DNA of 64,000 nucleotides from assembly GCA_016711485.1 (NCBI GenBank), contig JADJSX010000008.1, forward strand, positions 467,952-531,951, given 5' to 3'. The notes under the pieces were generated by a model. It ran no database searches and was not told the origin of the DNA. It saw nothing but the letters and a program-made list of their open reading frames with translations. This document shows, piece after piece, positions 26,642 through 36,800 of this stretch. Positions within the stretch are counted from its first letter, which is position 1; every line of letters begins with the position of its first letter. Source of the stretch: Leptospiraceae bacterium. GTDB taxonomy: Bacteria > Spirochaetota > Leptospiria > Leptospirales > Leptospiraceae. The position numbers and the translations under genes were made by a program.

Positions 26642-27228
26642 ATTGCGACCCCTTGTTATATAGTTCTGCTACATGTGTACAGAAATAACCCAAAAACTTC
26701 CACTAAAATTTTAAGTAAAAAATCTCATTCCAATAAAGATTGAAGGGATAATATGATTAAACCCAACATTCATAGGTATAATAAAAATTATGAAAGGAAA
26801 TATAATACAGTATTTGAATAAAAATATGAAATTATTTTTGAAAGAAGGAATGAATAAATAGTAAGGTAAATGCTGATTGACCGTAGGTATACGAAATAAA
26901 AAGAGTTATTTAAAATTTAATGAATCGGATTACAGCGCTTTTCCTCTCCGTTGGACGCTATTGATAATTAGCCTCACTAAAAGCAATAGAATATGGCTAT
27001 AGTTTTCTATATCTATAATAAAATGTCCTTAGAACCGATATTCTGTATTCATTTCTAGCGGCTAAAGGTAAAGATGGAATGAAGTTGTGGCTAATCACGA
27101 ATATTTTTTCAAATACTTCGAAATTATTTCTTGATAAATAAAAGCGATATATTAGTGTTATCCATAGAGTAAATAATTTAGCAAGAAATAAAGTATTTAC
27201 TCCAATCTATTCGTGAGGATAATATAAA
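26642..27228. other. 587-bp intergenic region between divergent genes
   Basis: No credible gene or RNA structure seen. It must carry both divergent promoters. GGACGCTATTGATAATTAGC near 26953 weakly resembles the inner part of repeat family 2 (AGCTATTGATTTAATTA at 6309), but too weakly to call. GTGAGGAT lies about 9 nt before the TTG start at 27229. Confidence 0.4.
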
Positions 27229-27558
27229 TTGACACCTAAACCAGTAAAAGTAAGTGCTAATGACTTAACAACATTAGAAAAAAATCTTAAAAATAAATCG
27301 GATGATTCTATTGGAAATTACCTTTTCAATGGTTATCGCATTCAAGTAAGTAAATACAACCAAAGCGCGACAGAAAGAATTCGTGCATTTGCAAAAAGAA
27401 GAAGAGAACAAGGTCTTTGTGTTGCTTGTGGAACTAAAGTAAAACGTACTAATCCAAAAACTGGACAACCATACAAATACTGTGATTTCCATCACGACTT
27501 AGCTCTTCAAAAGAGAAAACAACTTAAATCACCTGTAAAAGCTAAAAAGAAAAAATAA
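27229..27558 (+). CDS. Small basic zinc-finger-like protein
   Basis: A 109-aa protein from a TTG start 9 nt after GAGGAT. The N-terminal half is helical. Residues about 45-65 are strongly basic (RIRAFAKRRREQG). Then CVACG and YCDFHHD provide a CxxC...CxxHH set that could bind one zinc, and the tail ends in poly-Lys. It looks like a nucleic-acid-binding protein, but no family is recognised with certainty. A strong terminator follows at 27581, so it is probably a single-gene transcript. Confidence 0.65.
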   Translation: MTPKPVKVSANDLTTLEKNLKNKSDDSIGNYLFNGYRIQVSKYNQSATERIRAFAKRRREQGLCVACGTKVKRTNPKTGQPYKYCDFHHDLALQKRKQLKSPVKAKKKK

Positions 27559-27580
27559 TAAATTCTTTTTATCTAAAAGG

Positions 27581-27618
27581 AGCTTGGTATTGCGTATGCG
27601 CTTTATCAGGCTTTTTTT
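27581..27618 (+). terminator. Rho-independent terminator
   Basis: A 14-bp stem (27581-27594 with 27599-27612, two G-U pairs and a central 2-nt mismatch) with loop TATG, followed by seven Ts. It ends the transcript of the zinc-finger-like gene. Confidence 0.7.
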
Positions 27619-27637
27619 ATGTCTAGGCGAAATTCTA

Positions 27638-28936
27638 TTATTCGGGATACAATACATCTATAAAAAGTATAAATTTATCCTTAAATGTTTTTGAAAATGT
27701 TCTTAATAGTAAATTTTCCATTATATCATGGTACGGTTGGCTAATGACCCAATTATTTCCTTGTCGATAGGATTCGTATAAATGATTTAGGAAATACGGT
27801 CTCCAACTCCAATTATTATTTCGCGCATTTCTCTGTATTATAATTTCTGAGTTTTTTTTCTTTATATAGTTTGGTGATCGTTGATTCCCATTCAAATCTG
27901 TGACAAAAAATCGAAAAATACTTTCATCAACTGTAAAAATTTCTGAGTAGGAAACTATATTGCCATCTTCTTTAAATTGGATTTCATCTCCTATTTTTTG
28001 AATCAGTATTTCAATTCTATTTTCCCAATTTACTTTGTGAACTATTTCTTCCACTTTCTTTGCATAAAAACTATTTAGCAATCGGTCTAATTGATTTGTG
28101 TATTTTATTTTTTCTGCCGGAGTTTGCATTGCTTTATCAAATAAGAATCCTTGTAGATAGCGGGATCCGAAACTCATAGCTTGGTGTAATTCATCCACAG
28201 TTTCAACACCTTCGAATAATAGAGATATACCCAAACTTTCGCCTAATCTTGAAAGAGTGTATAAAATTTCTCTATAACTGCGTTCTATAAGGGACAATCG
28301 CAACATTTGCATATCAACTTTAATAATATCAGGGCGAAAAATTCCGATTCGATCTAAATTTGAGGATTTAGAGCCTAAATCGTCTATCGCAATTAAAAAA
28401 CCAAAATCTTTGTACATGTTAATAAGCGGTTTTAATACGTCCAAATTTTTGTGGATATAATCCTCAGTAATCTCAATTACTATTCTATTTGGAGAAATTC
28501 CTAATTCTTTTACTTTTCTAATGGTAGGAGGAACATCTTGGCTAGATCCAATAGTATCTATATAGGTCATCATGATTGCGGGAGAGATATTGATGAATAG
28601 TTTTGAGTCTGGATTTGAGTCTTGTGCTAACATTAATAGAGATTGTTCTCTCAGACTATGATCTATATTTTTTTGAAATTTTCGGAATTGATTAAACTTA
28701 TTATTATCATTTCCATTTCCATTGAAATGGTTGTTTAATAGAAAAAATTCTCCAATCGAATGGACCGACCCGTCAGGGAATACAATTCTTGCCAAAGATT
28801 CATAACCAAAGACTGATTTATTTTCAATTGATAAAACTGGCTGGAAAAAAGGGACAACTTCCCCCAAGCTTAACCATTCCATCCATTCTTCCTGTGTTCT
28901 ATTCAATTTTCCCTCTACTACCATATTGTTTTCCAC
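27638..28936 (-). CDS. EAL-domain cyclic-di-GMP phosphodiesterase
   Basis: A 432-aa soluble protein. The EAL domain is at about 18-290: the signature reads ESL (YESLARI), which keeps the metal Glu. Further catalytic residues are present: Asn in FINISP, Glu in VIEITED, the Asp pair in AIDDLGS, Lys in IIKVDMQ, Glu in LFEGVET, and LQGFLFDK. The last 130 residues resemble the PAS-like C-terminal sensor of YkuI-type EAL proteins (FFVTDLNGNQRSPNY, NNWSWRPYFLNH). Probably hydrolyses c-di-GMP under control of that domain. Confidence 0.88.
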   Translation of the reverse strand: MENNMVVEGKLNRTQEEWMEWLSLGEVVPFFQPVLSIENKSVFGYESLARIVFPDGSVHSIGEFFLLNNHFNGNGNDNNKFNQFRKFQKNIDHSLREQSLLMLAQDSNPDSKLFINISPAIMMTYIDTIGSSQDVPPTIRKVKELGISPNRIVIEITEDYIHKNLDVLKPLINMYKDFGFLIAIDDLGSKSSNLDRIGIFRPDIIKVDMQMLRLSLIERSYREILYTLSRLGESLGISLLFEGVETVDELHQAMSFGSRYLQGFLFDKAMQTPAEKIKYTNQLDRLLNSFYAKKVEEIVHKVNWENRIEILIQKIGDEIQFKEDGNIVSYSEIFTVDESIFRFFVTDLNGNQRSPNYIKKKNSEIIIQRNARNNNWSWRPYFLNHLYESYRQGNNWVISQPYHDIMENLLLRTFSKTFKDKFILFIDVLYPE

Positions 28937-29322
28937 TTTATTATAATCTATTGCAAATCATATACCATAAGTCTATCTCCAGTTTTTTTCTGAAGTGTTC
29001 CATAGAGGAAATTTTCTAAACTATCCTAGTATAAACCATTTGTCTATAAAACAATAATTTGAGCATTTACCGATTAAGCTCAATGTACGGGCAGAATTGA
29101 CCCTATGAAGTTTTTATACTTTGATCTAAATATATGAATCTGCTTGCAAAAAAAAGTTATGAAATCAATAAAAATTTTATACTTTAATGGTCTTATTTTT
29201 GCAAATAGACTTGTATGGGTGGCACTTATTGTTTTATTGAGATTTATGCGAATAAATTTTCTTAAAATCTAAGCATTCTTATTATTTTTGCTTAATAGAT
29301 AAGCATCCAAAGGATTAAAAAT
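28937..29322. other. 386-bp divergent intergenic region
   Basis: No gene seen between the EAL gene and the ATP-grasp gene. It is AT-rich with A/T tracts and should hold both promoters. AAAGGAT lies about 8 nt before the ATG at 29323. I see no riboswitch-like fold. Confidence 0.4.
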
Positions 29323-30762
29323 ATGAGTATTGCACTGAATTATCCTGATTATTCCAAGGCCTATGACGAAATGTTCACTGGGCAAGAAAAACCTAGGGAT
29401 CATTACAAAGAAGTGTTCGAGTTACTTTCTACCCTCGGGATTGGAGAGTTTAAAGAAAAGGAAATTTTAGCGAAACTAGTTTCTATTAACCAAGGAATAA
29501 CTTTTACTGTATATAGCGACGGAAAAGGAATTGAACGGATTTTTCCATTCGACTTGATTCCTCGCATTATCCAAAAAGCAGAGTGGGATGTAATTGAAAC
29601 AGGAATAAAACAGCGAATCAAAGCATTGAATCTTTTTCTAGCTGATATTTATTCCAATGGAGAAATTATTAAGGATGGAAAAATTCCTGCCGAATTAATC
29701 TATTCCTGTCCTGATTTTATAAAAGAAATGGTTGGTGTAAAAGTTCCTCACAGTATTTATACTCATATTTCTGGAATCGATATTATCCGCGATGCTGACG
29801 GGGGATACTTTGTTTTAGAGGATAATTTACGAACTCCTTCTGGAATTTCTTACGTCCTTGAAAATCGAATTATTATGAAACGTATTTTCCCTGAAATTTT
29901 TAGGGAGAGTTCAGTATTGCGAGTAGATTCTTATCCAGCGCTCCTTCATGAAATGCTCATGGAACTTGCTCCATCTGATAAAGAGAAACCGACTATCGTG
30001 CTTTTGACTCCTGGAGTTTATAATTCTGCTTATTATGAACATGTATTTCTTGCATCCCAAATGGGAATACAGTTAGTAGAAAGTTATGACTTAATGGTTT
30101 CAGACCATAAGGTTTATATGAAAACAATCGAAGGCTTAAAACAAGTAGATGTAATCTATAAACGAGTGGATGATGACTTCATCGATCCAAAAGTATTTAG
30201 AAAAGATTCTATGTTAGGTGTACCCGGTTTATTCGAATGTTACAAAAGGGGAAATGTAGTTTTAGTCAATGCAGTCGGAAATGGAGTTGCAGATGATAAA
30301 GCAGTATATTCCTATGTTCCAGATATGATTAAATATTACTTGAATGAAACACCAATCCTTAAAAATATTCCTACATATCGAATGGGAATTGAAGAAGAAA
30401 GAAAGGAAGCATTCTCTAAAATGAATGAACTGGTTGTAAAAGCTACAAACCAATCTGGCGGTTACGGTATGTTAATCGGTAGAGATGCAAGTTCTCAGGA
30501 AATCGAAGATTACAAAGTAAAAATCATGGAAAATCCACGAAATTATATCGCACAGCCGACGATCAATCTTTCTACAGCTCCTTGTTTTTTTAACGGAAGC
30601 ATTGAGCCAAGGCATATTGACCTTCGACCATTTGCAATATATTCTCCGAAAGGAATTAAACTTATCCCTGGCGGATTAACAAGAGTAGCCTTAAAAAAAG
30701 GTTCTCTAGTTGTAAACTCTTCTCAGGGAGGCGGCAGTAAAGACACTTGGGTGGTAAGTTAA
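29323..30762 (+). CDS. Circularly permuted ATP-grasp type 2 protein
   Basis: A 479-aa protein of the circularly permuted ATP-grasp family (formerly DUF404/DUF407). Recognisable are YDEMF near the N-terminus, the RIFPFDLIPRII segment, ALNLFLADIYSNGEII, DIIRDADGGYFVLEDNLRTP SG-type block at about 150-170, and the C-terminal NQSGGYGMLIG and RHIDLRPFA. The family is predicted to form amide or peptide bonds with ATP. The next gene is its usual alpha-E partner 1 bp downstream. Product unknown. Confidence 0.9.
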   Translation: MSIALNYPDYSKAYDEMFTGQEKPRDHYKEVFELLSTLGIGEFKEKEILAKLVSINQGITFTVYSDGKGIERIFPFDLIPRIIQKAEWDVIETGIKQRIKALNLFLADIYSNGEIIKDGKIPAELIYSCPDFIKEMVGVKVPHSIYTHISGIDIIRDADGGYFVLEDNLRTPSGISYVLENRIIMKRIFPEIFRESSVLRVDSYPALLHEMLMELAPSDKEKPTIVLLTPGVYNSAYYEHVFLASQMGIQLVESYDLMVSDHKVYMKTIEGLKQVDVIYKRVDDDFIDPKVFRKDSMLGVPGLFECYKRGNVVLVNAVGNGVADDKAVYSYVPDMIKYYLNETPILKNIPTYRMGIEEERKEAFSKMNELVVKATNQSGGYGMLIGRDASSQEIEDYKVKIMENPRNYIAQPTINLSTAPCFFNGSIEPRHIDLRPFAIYSPKGIKLIPGGLTRVALKKGSLVVNSSQGGGSKDTWVVS

Positions 30763-30763
30763 T

Positions 30764-31714
30764 ATGATGTTAAGCAGAATAGCAGAATCTCTTTTTTGGT
30801 TAGGACGTTTCGTTGAACGGGCTGAAGGTATTTCCATTAGTCTACAAGTTCAACATTCTGCTTCTTTGGAGGCAGACATTTACGGTTTCGGAAATTGGGA
30901 GCCGATTTTAAATGCGGTAGGTCAGCTTAGTTCTTTTTATAAAGTCCATAAACAGGCTTCTTCAGATAATGTAATTGATTATCTGATATTTTCCCCTGAA
31001 AATCCTAATTCAATACTCGAATGTATTAATCGTGCGAGAGAAAATGCACGAGGTGTACGTGACATGATTTCAAAAGAAAGTTGGGAAATTGTAAACGTTA
31101 CTTATCACGAATTAAATAAATTCAATATGGATTTGGTTAGAAAAGAAGGTCCCGATAAATTATTTAACTTTATTCGCCATAGAAGTTATTTATTTGAAGG
31201 TGCAACTGAAATCACTATGTTTCGTGGAAAGGGATATCACTTTATGCGAGCGGGCAAGTACCTCGAAAGGGCCGATCAAATTGCTAGGATTTTAGATGTG
31301 AAATATCATATCCCCTTACCTAGAGTGGAAGATGTTGGTAATCCGCTAGATATTTATCAGTGGAAAACTCTACTTGATTCAACAGGGGCATATGAGGCTT
31401 ATCTCCAACACTATAATATAAAAATTACTCCTATTCAAATTGCAGAACTTTTAATTTTTAATCCACAACTTCCGCGTTCTCTTTTATTTTGTATGGATAG
31501 GGCACTTCAGTCATTTAGGCAAATTTCGTCTATCCGCGAAAAATTCTTTGCAAATAAAGCAGAACAAAAAATTGGAAAACTTTATTATCAAATAGCGTAT
31601 AGCAATGCAGAAGAAATTTTCTATTTTGGATTACACGAATATCTAACTAATTTTATTAATGATCTAATTGATATTGGAGAAGAAGTAAATCATACATATT
31701 TCGGTTATGTGTAG
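30764..31714 (+). CDS. Alpha-E domain protein (DUF403)
   Basis: A 316-aa all-helical protein starting MMLSRIAESLFWLGRFVERAEG, the hallmark of the alpha-E family (DUF403). It almost always occurs beside the circularly permuted ATP-grasp gene, sometimes with transglutaminase-like and proteasome-like proteins. Neither of those is adjacent here. Likely a partner or scaffold of the ATP-grasp enzyme in an uncharacterised peptide-like synthesis. It begins 1 bp after the preceding stop. Confidence 0.9.
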   Translation: MMLSRIAESLFWLGRFVERAEGISISLQVQHSASLEADIYGFGNWEPILNAVGQLSSFYKVHKQASSDNVIDYLIFSPENPNSILECINRARENARGVRDMISKESWEIVNVTYHELNKFNMDLVRKEGPDKLFNFIRHRSYLFEGATEITMFRGKGYHFMRAGKYLERADQIARILDVKYHIPLPRVEDVGNPLDIYQWKTLLDSTGAYEAYLQHYNIKITPIQIAELLIFNPQLPRSLLFCMDRALQSFRQISSIREKFFANKAEQKIGKLYYQIAYSNAEEIFYFGLHEYLTNFINDLIDIGEEVNHTYFGYV

Positions 31715-31837
31715 GATTTTTTTTTGAGCTACTATGTAATCTTTTATTATTTTTCCAAAAAATAGCGCACATTTTTTTCGTTTTTTCTCCTATCATAATA
31801 GAGCAACAGAGTGGCTCAATGAAAGGAGATTTTAATC

Positions 31838-32230
31838 ATGAGAAATTTAGCATATGCAATTTTGGACGGTAACCTAACTGCCGATCCAGAAACTAAGACA
31901 GTAGGGAACGGTAAGAAGGTATCCACTTTTAGCCTCGCAGTAAATCACTTTTCCAAAGAAGATAATCATGGAGAAGAAGGAGCGGCTAATAATGAAGTAT
32001 CCTATATCGATATTGAAGCTTGGGATAAAGTAGCGGAAAACTGCTCAGAGTTTTTAAAAAAAGGCAGAAAGGTTACCATTCTAGGTTACATTAAACAAGA
32101 TAGATGGAAATCGGTCGATGGATCAAGCAGACAACGTTGGAAAATCATCGCATCTACAGTTCGCTTTGATGGGTTTGGAGAAAAAGCAGGAAAAGAATAT
32201 AGAGAGTATAGAGAAAGAAAGGCAGCGTAA
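31838..32230 (+). CDS. ssb: Single-stranded DNA-binding protein
   Basis: A 130-aa SSB-type OB-fold protein: NLAYAILDGNLTADPETK, FSLAVNHF, YIDIEAWDKVAENCSEFLKKG and VTILGYIKQDRWKS are characteristic. It ends REYRERKAA and therefore lacks the flexible Gly/Pro linker and the acidic DDIPF tip by which SSB recruits repair partners. It may be a specialised or lineage-specific short SSB. AAAGGAG lies 8-9 nt before the ATG. Confidence 0.85.
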   Translation: MRNLAYAILDGNLTADPETKTVGNGKKVSTFSLAVNHFSKEDNHGEEGAANNEVSYIDIEAWDKVAENCSEFLKKGRKVTILGYIKQDRWKSVDGSSRQRWKIIASTVRFDGFGEKAGKEYREYRERKAA

Positions 32231-32244
32231 ATTCAAATTTTTCC

Positions 32245-32282
32245 CTTTTCAAATGCAAATCAGTTTCTTTGCATTTGAAAAG
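32245..32282. terminator. Bidirectional terminator
   Basis: Perfect 15-bp arms CTTTTCAAATGCAAA (32245-32259) and its complement (32268-32282), loop of 8, T-rich on the plus side and A-rich on the other. It lies between the convergent ssb and VanY-like genes. Confidence 0.8.
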
Positions 32283-32291
32283 TTTTGTGTT

Positions 32292-33083
32292 TTATTTTAT
32301 ATTTTTACACTCGGGGTTAATCGATGTTACATACTCAAGTGGTCGTTCTTCTAACAGGTCAGAACCAGAGAATTTTCCTGTAAAATTTATTTCTTTTTTT
32401 CGGAAAGCATCTTCCCAATCTTTCTGTAATTGATTTGCTACTGGTGCGTAAGACCAATGCCATTTTTCCTCATTATATCCTTTGTTTCCTCGTTTAGCCA
32501 GTTCATTGTAAGGTTGACAAAAACCAAATTTAGATGCATTTTTTTGTAGCCACGAATAAAGGAATGCACCGTTTCCATTTCCTCCAAAGTAATCATTTTG
32601 CAATGCATTAATATCGAGGTCTGTTCCCCAGTGGTGACGAGAGGTTCCTGGTGCGCTAGAGTATTCTAAAATTAAATTAATTATTTGTTCAGGAGTTTTT
32701 CCTACAACTGACTCCCGCATTTTTCGGTTGCCTTTGTATTTTTGCTCCCATATACTTTTTTGATCCGCATAATTACGATGAGCCGATACAATAAATATAT
32801 GTTGTTTACTTTTTCCTTCTCTATCTCTATCATATGCTTCAATCATTTTATTTAATGCAATGATTGTATCTTCTCTTAATGTATGAGTATTTTTTTCAAT
32901 TTTATTTGTGAATACTTTTAAATTACCTTCTCTTGGATAATCTCCCATTAAATACTTAATTTTTGTAACTGTTCCGTATACAGAATCGTTAGCCGCTATA
33001 GGAAAGATCCAAAGGAACAATAATACGGAAAAAAATATACTTCCGAATAAAATTTTATTACGATTATTTTTTATAGAATTCAT
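32292..33083 (-). CDS. VanY/LdcB-type D-Ala-D-Ala carboxypeptidase
   Basis: A 263-aa envelope protein with an N-terminal membrane segment (about 12-32). The peptidase M15B motif set is SRHHWGTDLDIN (zinc His and Asp) and a late EKWHWSY (third zinc ligand His). SAHRNYADQ is also typical of the family. It should trim peptidoglycan stem peptides in the periplasm. Length is normal. No vancomycin-resistance genes are near, so a housekeeping cell-wall role is likely. Confidence 0.88.
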   Translation of the reverse strand: MNSIKNNRNKILFGSIFFSVLLFLWIFPIAANDSVYGTVTKIKYLMGDYPREGNLKVFTNKIEKNTHTLREDTIIALNKMIEAYDRDREGKSKQHIFIVSAHRNYADQKSIWEQKYKGNRKMRESVVGKTPEQIINLILEYSSAPGTSRHHWGTDLDINALQNDYFGGNGNGAFLYSWLQKNASKFGFCQPYNELAKRGNKGYNEEKWHWSYAPVANQLQKDWEDAFRKKEINFTGKFSGSDLLEERPLEYVTSINPECKNIK

Positions 33084-33130
33084 AGTGAGATAATTCTAAA
33101 TTTAAACAAATTGTCAAGTGAGAAATTATC

Positions 33131-33829
33131 CTATATTAAACTCAAAAACTTTTCTACATCTTGGTGTTTCCCAAAAACTACCATTATATCTTTAGTACGA
33201 AAAACTGAATTCGCGGAAGGAATTCCTAAAGTTTCCAAAATTGCATCGTCTTCTCTGCGTTTGTTTTTTGAATTATTTTTATATCGTTTAATTGTTACTA
33301 GGAGTAAATTGTATTTTTCCTTTAATTTGACTTCCATAATAGTTTTTCCATTAAAAAAATCCGGTACGACGAGTTCTGCAATCCTATATTCCTCTGATAA
33401 AATTATACTTCCTTTTATATTTGCATGACCAAACATCTCTGCCATATTCTTCGCGGCCCGTTCTTCGGGGTTAAAAATATGTGTGATACCGAGCATTTTT
33501 AGAATTCGAATATGCAGGGATGTTTGGTAACGTGCGATAATTTCTTTAACGCCTAATCGTTTCAGTATATCACTTGTAATTACTAAAGTTTCAAAGTCAT
33601 CTGCAATGGCTAATATAACGTAGTCGAAATCATCTAATCCTTGTGCCTGCATTGCACTTTCGTCAGTAGAATCTAGGCATACTGCATTTGTACAATAGTC
33701 CTTAATTTCATCCACTGATTCCATATCAATATCAATGGCAATTACTTCATGTCTCTCTTCATATAGACATTTCACCAACTCTTTGCCAAAATCTCCAAGT
33801 CCAATGACTGCAATTTTTTTCCTATTCAT
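33131..33829 (-). CDS. Potassium uptake regulatory subunit (TrkA/KtrA family)
   Basis: A 232-aa cytoplasmic RCK protein. TrkA_N has the nucleotide loop IAVIGLGDFGKELVKCL and the acidic end of beta2 (AIDID). A linker and TrkA_C follow (about 140-232; IAELVVPDFFNGKTIMEV, DIMVVFGKHQDVEKF). It gates a Ktr/Trk K+ channel in response to ATP/ADP or NAD(H). No KtrB/TrkH channel gene is adjacent. It begins 5 bp after the stop of the ankyrin gene, so the two are probably translated together. Confidence 0.92.
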   Translation of the reverse strand: MNRKKIAVIGLGDFGKELVKCLYEERHEVIAIDIDMESVDEIKDYCTNAVCLDSTDESAMQAQGLDDFDYVILAIADDFETLVITSDILKRLGVKEIIARYQTSLHIRILKMLGITHIFNPEERAAKNMAEMFGHANIKGSIILSEEYRIAELVVPDFFNGKTIMEVKLKEKYNLLLVTIKRYKNNSKNKRREDDAILETLGIPSANSVFRTKDIMVVFGKHQDVEKFLSLI

Positions 33830-33834
33830 ACGAC

Positions 33835-36800
33835 CTACTGTAATAACTGTATAATTTCTTTATAATCTAAATCTCTTGCATACGATAATGCAGTATAATT
33901 TTGAATATCTTCTATATTTTTATTTGCCCCATTTACTAAAAGCATTTTTACAATTTCTTTATCGCCTAACGCAGTTGCTAACATTAATGGAGTTATACTG
34001 TTTCGATCTTTTTCGTTAATATCAATTTTTTGGGGAAATTCTATTAGAAGTTTTGTGATATCCGAAAAACCTTTTAAAATGGAAAGATGTAGAAGATTTG
34101 AACCGTCAAATAATTTTTCATTTATATTAGCATTTGCCTTTAGAAGCATTCTAACAATTTCCGCGTTTCCGTTTTCTACAGCTAAGATAATAGGTGTTTT
34201 GTGTTTTCTATTTTCTATAGATAAACGAGATTTTTTATCAATAAGAAGTTTTACTATGTTTTTATTTCCTCTCTCTATTGCCATCATAAGGGCAGTGTTC
34301 CCGTCGGAAAACTTAAAATGTGGATTTGCACTTCTTTTGAGCAGGTTTTCTGCAATTTCTTTTTCATCTGCTTTTACTGCCGCCATAAGTGGAGAACCGA
34401 AATATTTATTTAATGCATTTACATGGACACGTTTTTCTAGTAACATTTGAACAATAGAAGTTTGACCATATCTGGATGCTATGGATAATGCGTTATCTCC
34501 TAGTTCATTTTTTGCACTCGCTATTGCACCTTTTTCGAGGAGTAAACGAACAATTTCAGGCTTACCTTTAAAGGCGGCACTCATTAAAGGAGTGTTACCT
34601 GTTTTGGTTTGAAAGTTAATTTCTGCGTTGCTATCAACTAGAAGTTTGGCTATTTTATAATTGCCTCGATCACATGCGGTCATAAGTGGAGTTTCCATTT
34701 CTATATTGAATACATTTGGATCTGCTCCTCGCATAAGCAAATCTTTTACTTCTCCTTCTCTCTCAAATCTTACTGCCAGATCTAAAATTGAATTTCCATT
34801 ATCGTTTTTCCAATTAATTAATTTTCCTTCAAATTCTTTTTTTAAAATTTCATATTCATGTTTTGCAGATTGTTCTAGTAATTTTTCATCTGCTATCGAT
34901 TTCAAAAATATACTCAATATTTTTTCGTATCCATTTGATCTTGCTAATTCTAAAGGAGATACTCCTGATTTTGCTTTGATATGTAAATCTGCATTTTTTT
35001 CTAATAACATTCGAATTATTTCAGTTTCATTTTCTTTAGATATACAAATCATAAATAAGGGAGTTCGATTTTCTTTATCAGTTAAGTTTACATTTGCACC
35101 ATATGATAAAAGTATTTTAACGATTTTGGGATTTTTTTGCCAAGATGCGGCATGAAGTGGAGTTAATCCTTTTTCATTTGGTAAATTTACCTTAGCCTTA
35201 AATTCTAAAGCAATCTTCACCATTTCAAATTGGTTATAATAGGATGCATTGTATAAAAAACTATCTCCCAAATAATCTTTTGAATTTACGTTAATGCCTG
35301 CACCTAATAATAAACGAATTACAAAAAGATGAGACGGATAAATAATATTATCCTTTTCCAGTCTAGTAAATAGAATAGGTTGTAAAAGCGCATTAGAACC
35401 AGTTGAGTCTATCAGGGTTATATCTGCATTATTTTGAAGTAGATACTTAGTTGTTCGAAAACTTCCGAAATAGGTCGAATAAAGTAGGGGACTCTTGCCT
35501 TTGTCCCCGTACTGCTCATTTATAGAAATTTCTCCAGATTTAATAAGACTAGAAAGTTTTTCTACATTATCCTCTTGAATGGCTTCAATTAGTTTTGTAT
35601 TTTCTGGTTTAAATACTCTGTCATCTTTTTTTACGACTGGTTTTGGTGGAATAACGGGACTCGGGGGAATTTTGTAATCAGGCTTTAATATTTGCACAAT
35701 ACTCCAATGATTGTTTTTAATTGCCAGCGAAAGTGCAGATTCTTTTTTTCGATTCTTTTTTTTGGATTTTGCTTTATTTACTAAAAGTAAATTTACTAAA
35801 TCCGCATAACCACGTTCTGCCGCAATAATTAGCGCGGTATTTCCATCTTTGTCTCTAATGTTTAAATCTAATTTTTTTTCGATGAAATACTGCATTGATT
35901 TAAAATCATTGTAATAGGCAGCACTTAAAACCCCATAATCTTTGTATAGACCTCTTTTTGATTTACTCTTTTTATCGAATAGAATTTGTGCTATTTCATG
36001 TTGCCTGTTTTTATTATTTCGAATTGCATTGTAAAGAGCTGTTTCGTAATTTTGACTAGGTTCTTCTATGTTTACTTTTTTTTCCAAAAGTAAATTCACT
36101 AATGGAAGGTTACCTTTATAACAAGCGAGCATAAATACGCTGAACCCTTTTTGGGATTTCGCAAATAAATCTGCACCGGAAAGAATTAACAAATCTACTA
36201 TATCTTGTTCTTCTGCTAAAATTGCATACATAAGAGGTGTATAACCTTTATTATCCTCAATATTTATTGCGACTTTTGATTGGATGAGAAGTTTTATAAT
36301 ATTTTTTTGCTTTTTATCAATTGCATGAACTAATGCAACCATACCTTCCCTATCCTTTTTATTTAAGTCAGGATTTTGATTTAGGATAAGATGGATTATC
36401 TCTTCCTGATCAAAGTAGATTGCTTGCATGAGCGGTGTATCACCCATAAAATTTTGAATATTTACATTTGCTTTTTTTTCGATTAAAAATCTCACAATAT
36501 CTATATCTTTTTTTTCTATAGCAATATGCAGTAGAGTGTTTCCATCTTTATTTTTAAGATTCAAATCTGCTTTTTGGTCGATTAAAAACTGAAAAATTTC
36601 CGAGTCTTTCATTCTAACCATTAATAAAGAGTCTCCGTTTCCTTTTTGGTGGTTTATATTTGCTCCTCTCTCAATAAGAAGTTTTAGAACTGAAATTTCG
36701 TTTATTTTTTCTGATTTTTTATCTAAAAAATTCATTAGAAGATTTTCTCCATTTACATCTTCTTCGTTTACGTCTGCTCCTGAATCGATTAAAGCATTTA

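Noticed and set aside
27596..27694. A 32-aa ORF with AAAAGGAG just upstream (start near 27590/27596)
   Set aside because: The start lies in the stem of a clear terminator (27581-27618) followed by T7, and the ORF runs antisense into the EAL gene. The terminator explains the signal better.
29040..29320. Possible riboswitch or small RNA before the ATP-grasp gene
   Set aside because: I found no conserved riboswitch core or stable paired stems by eye, only A/T tracts.
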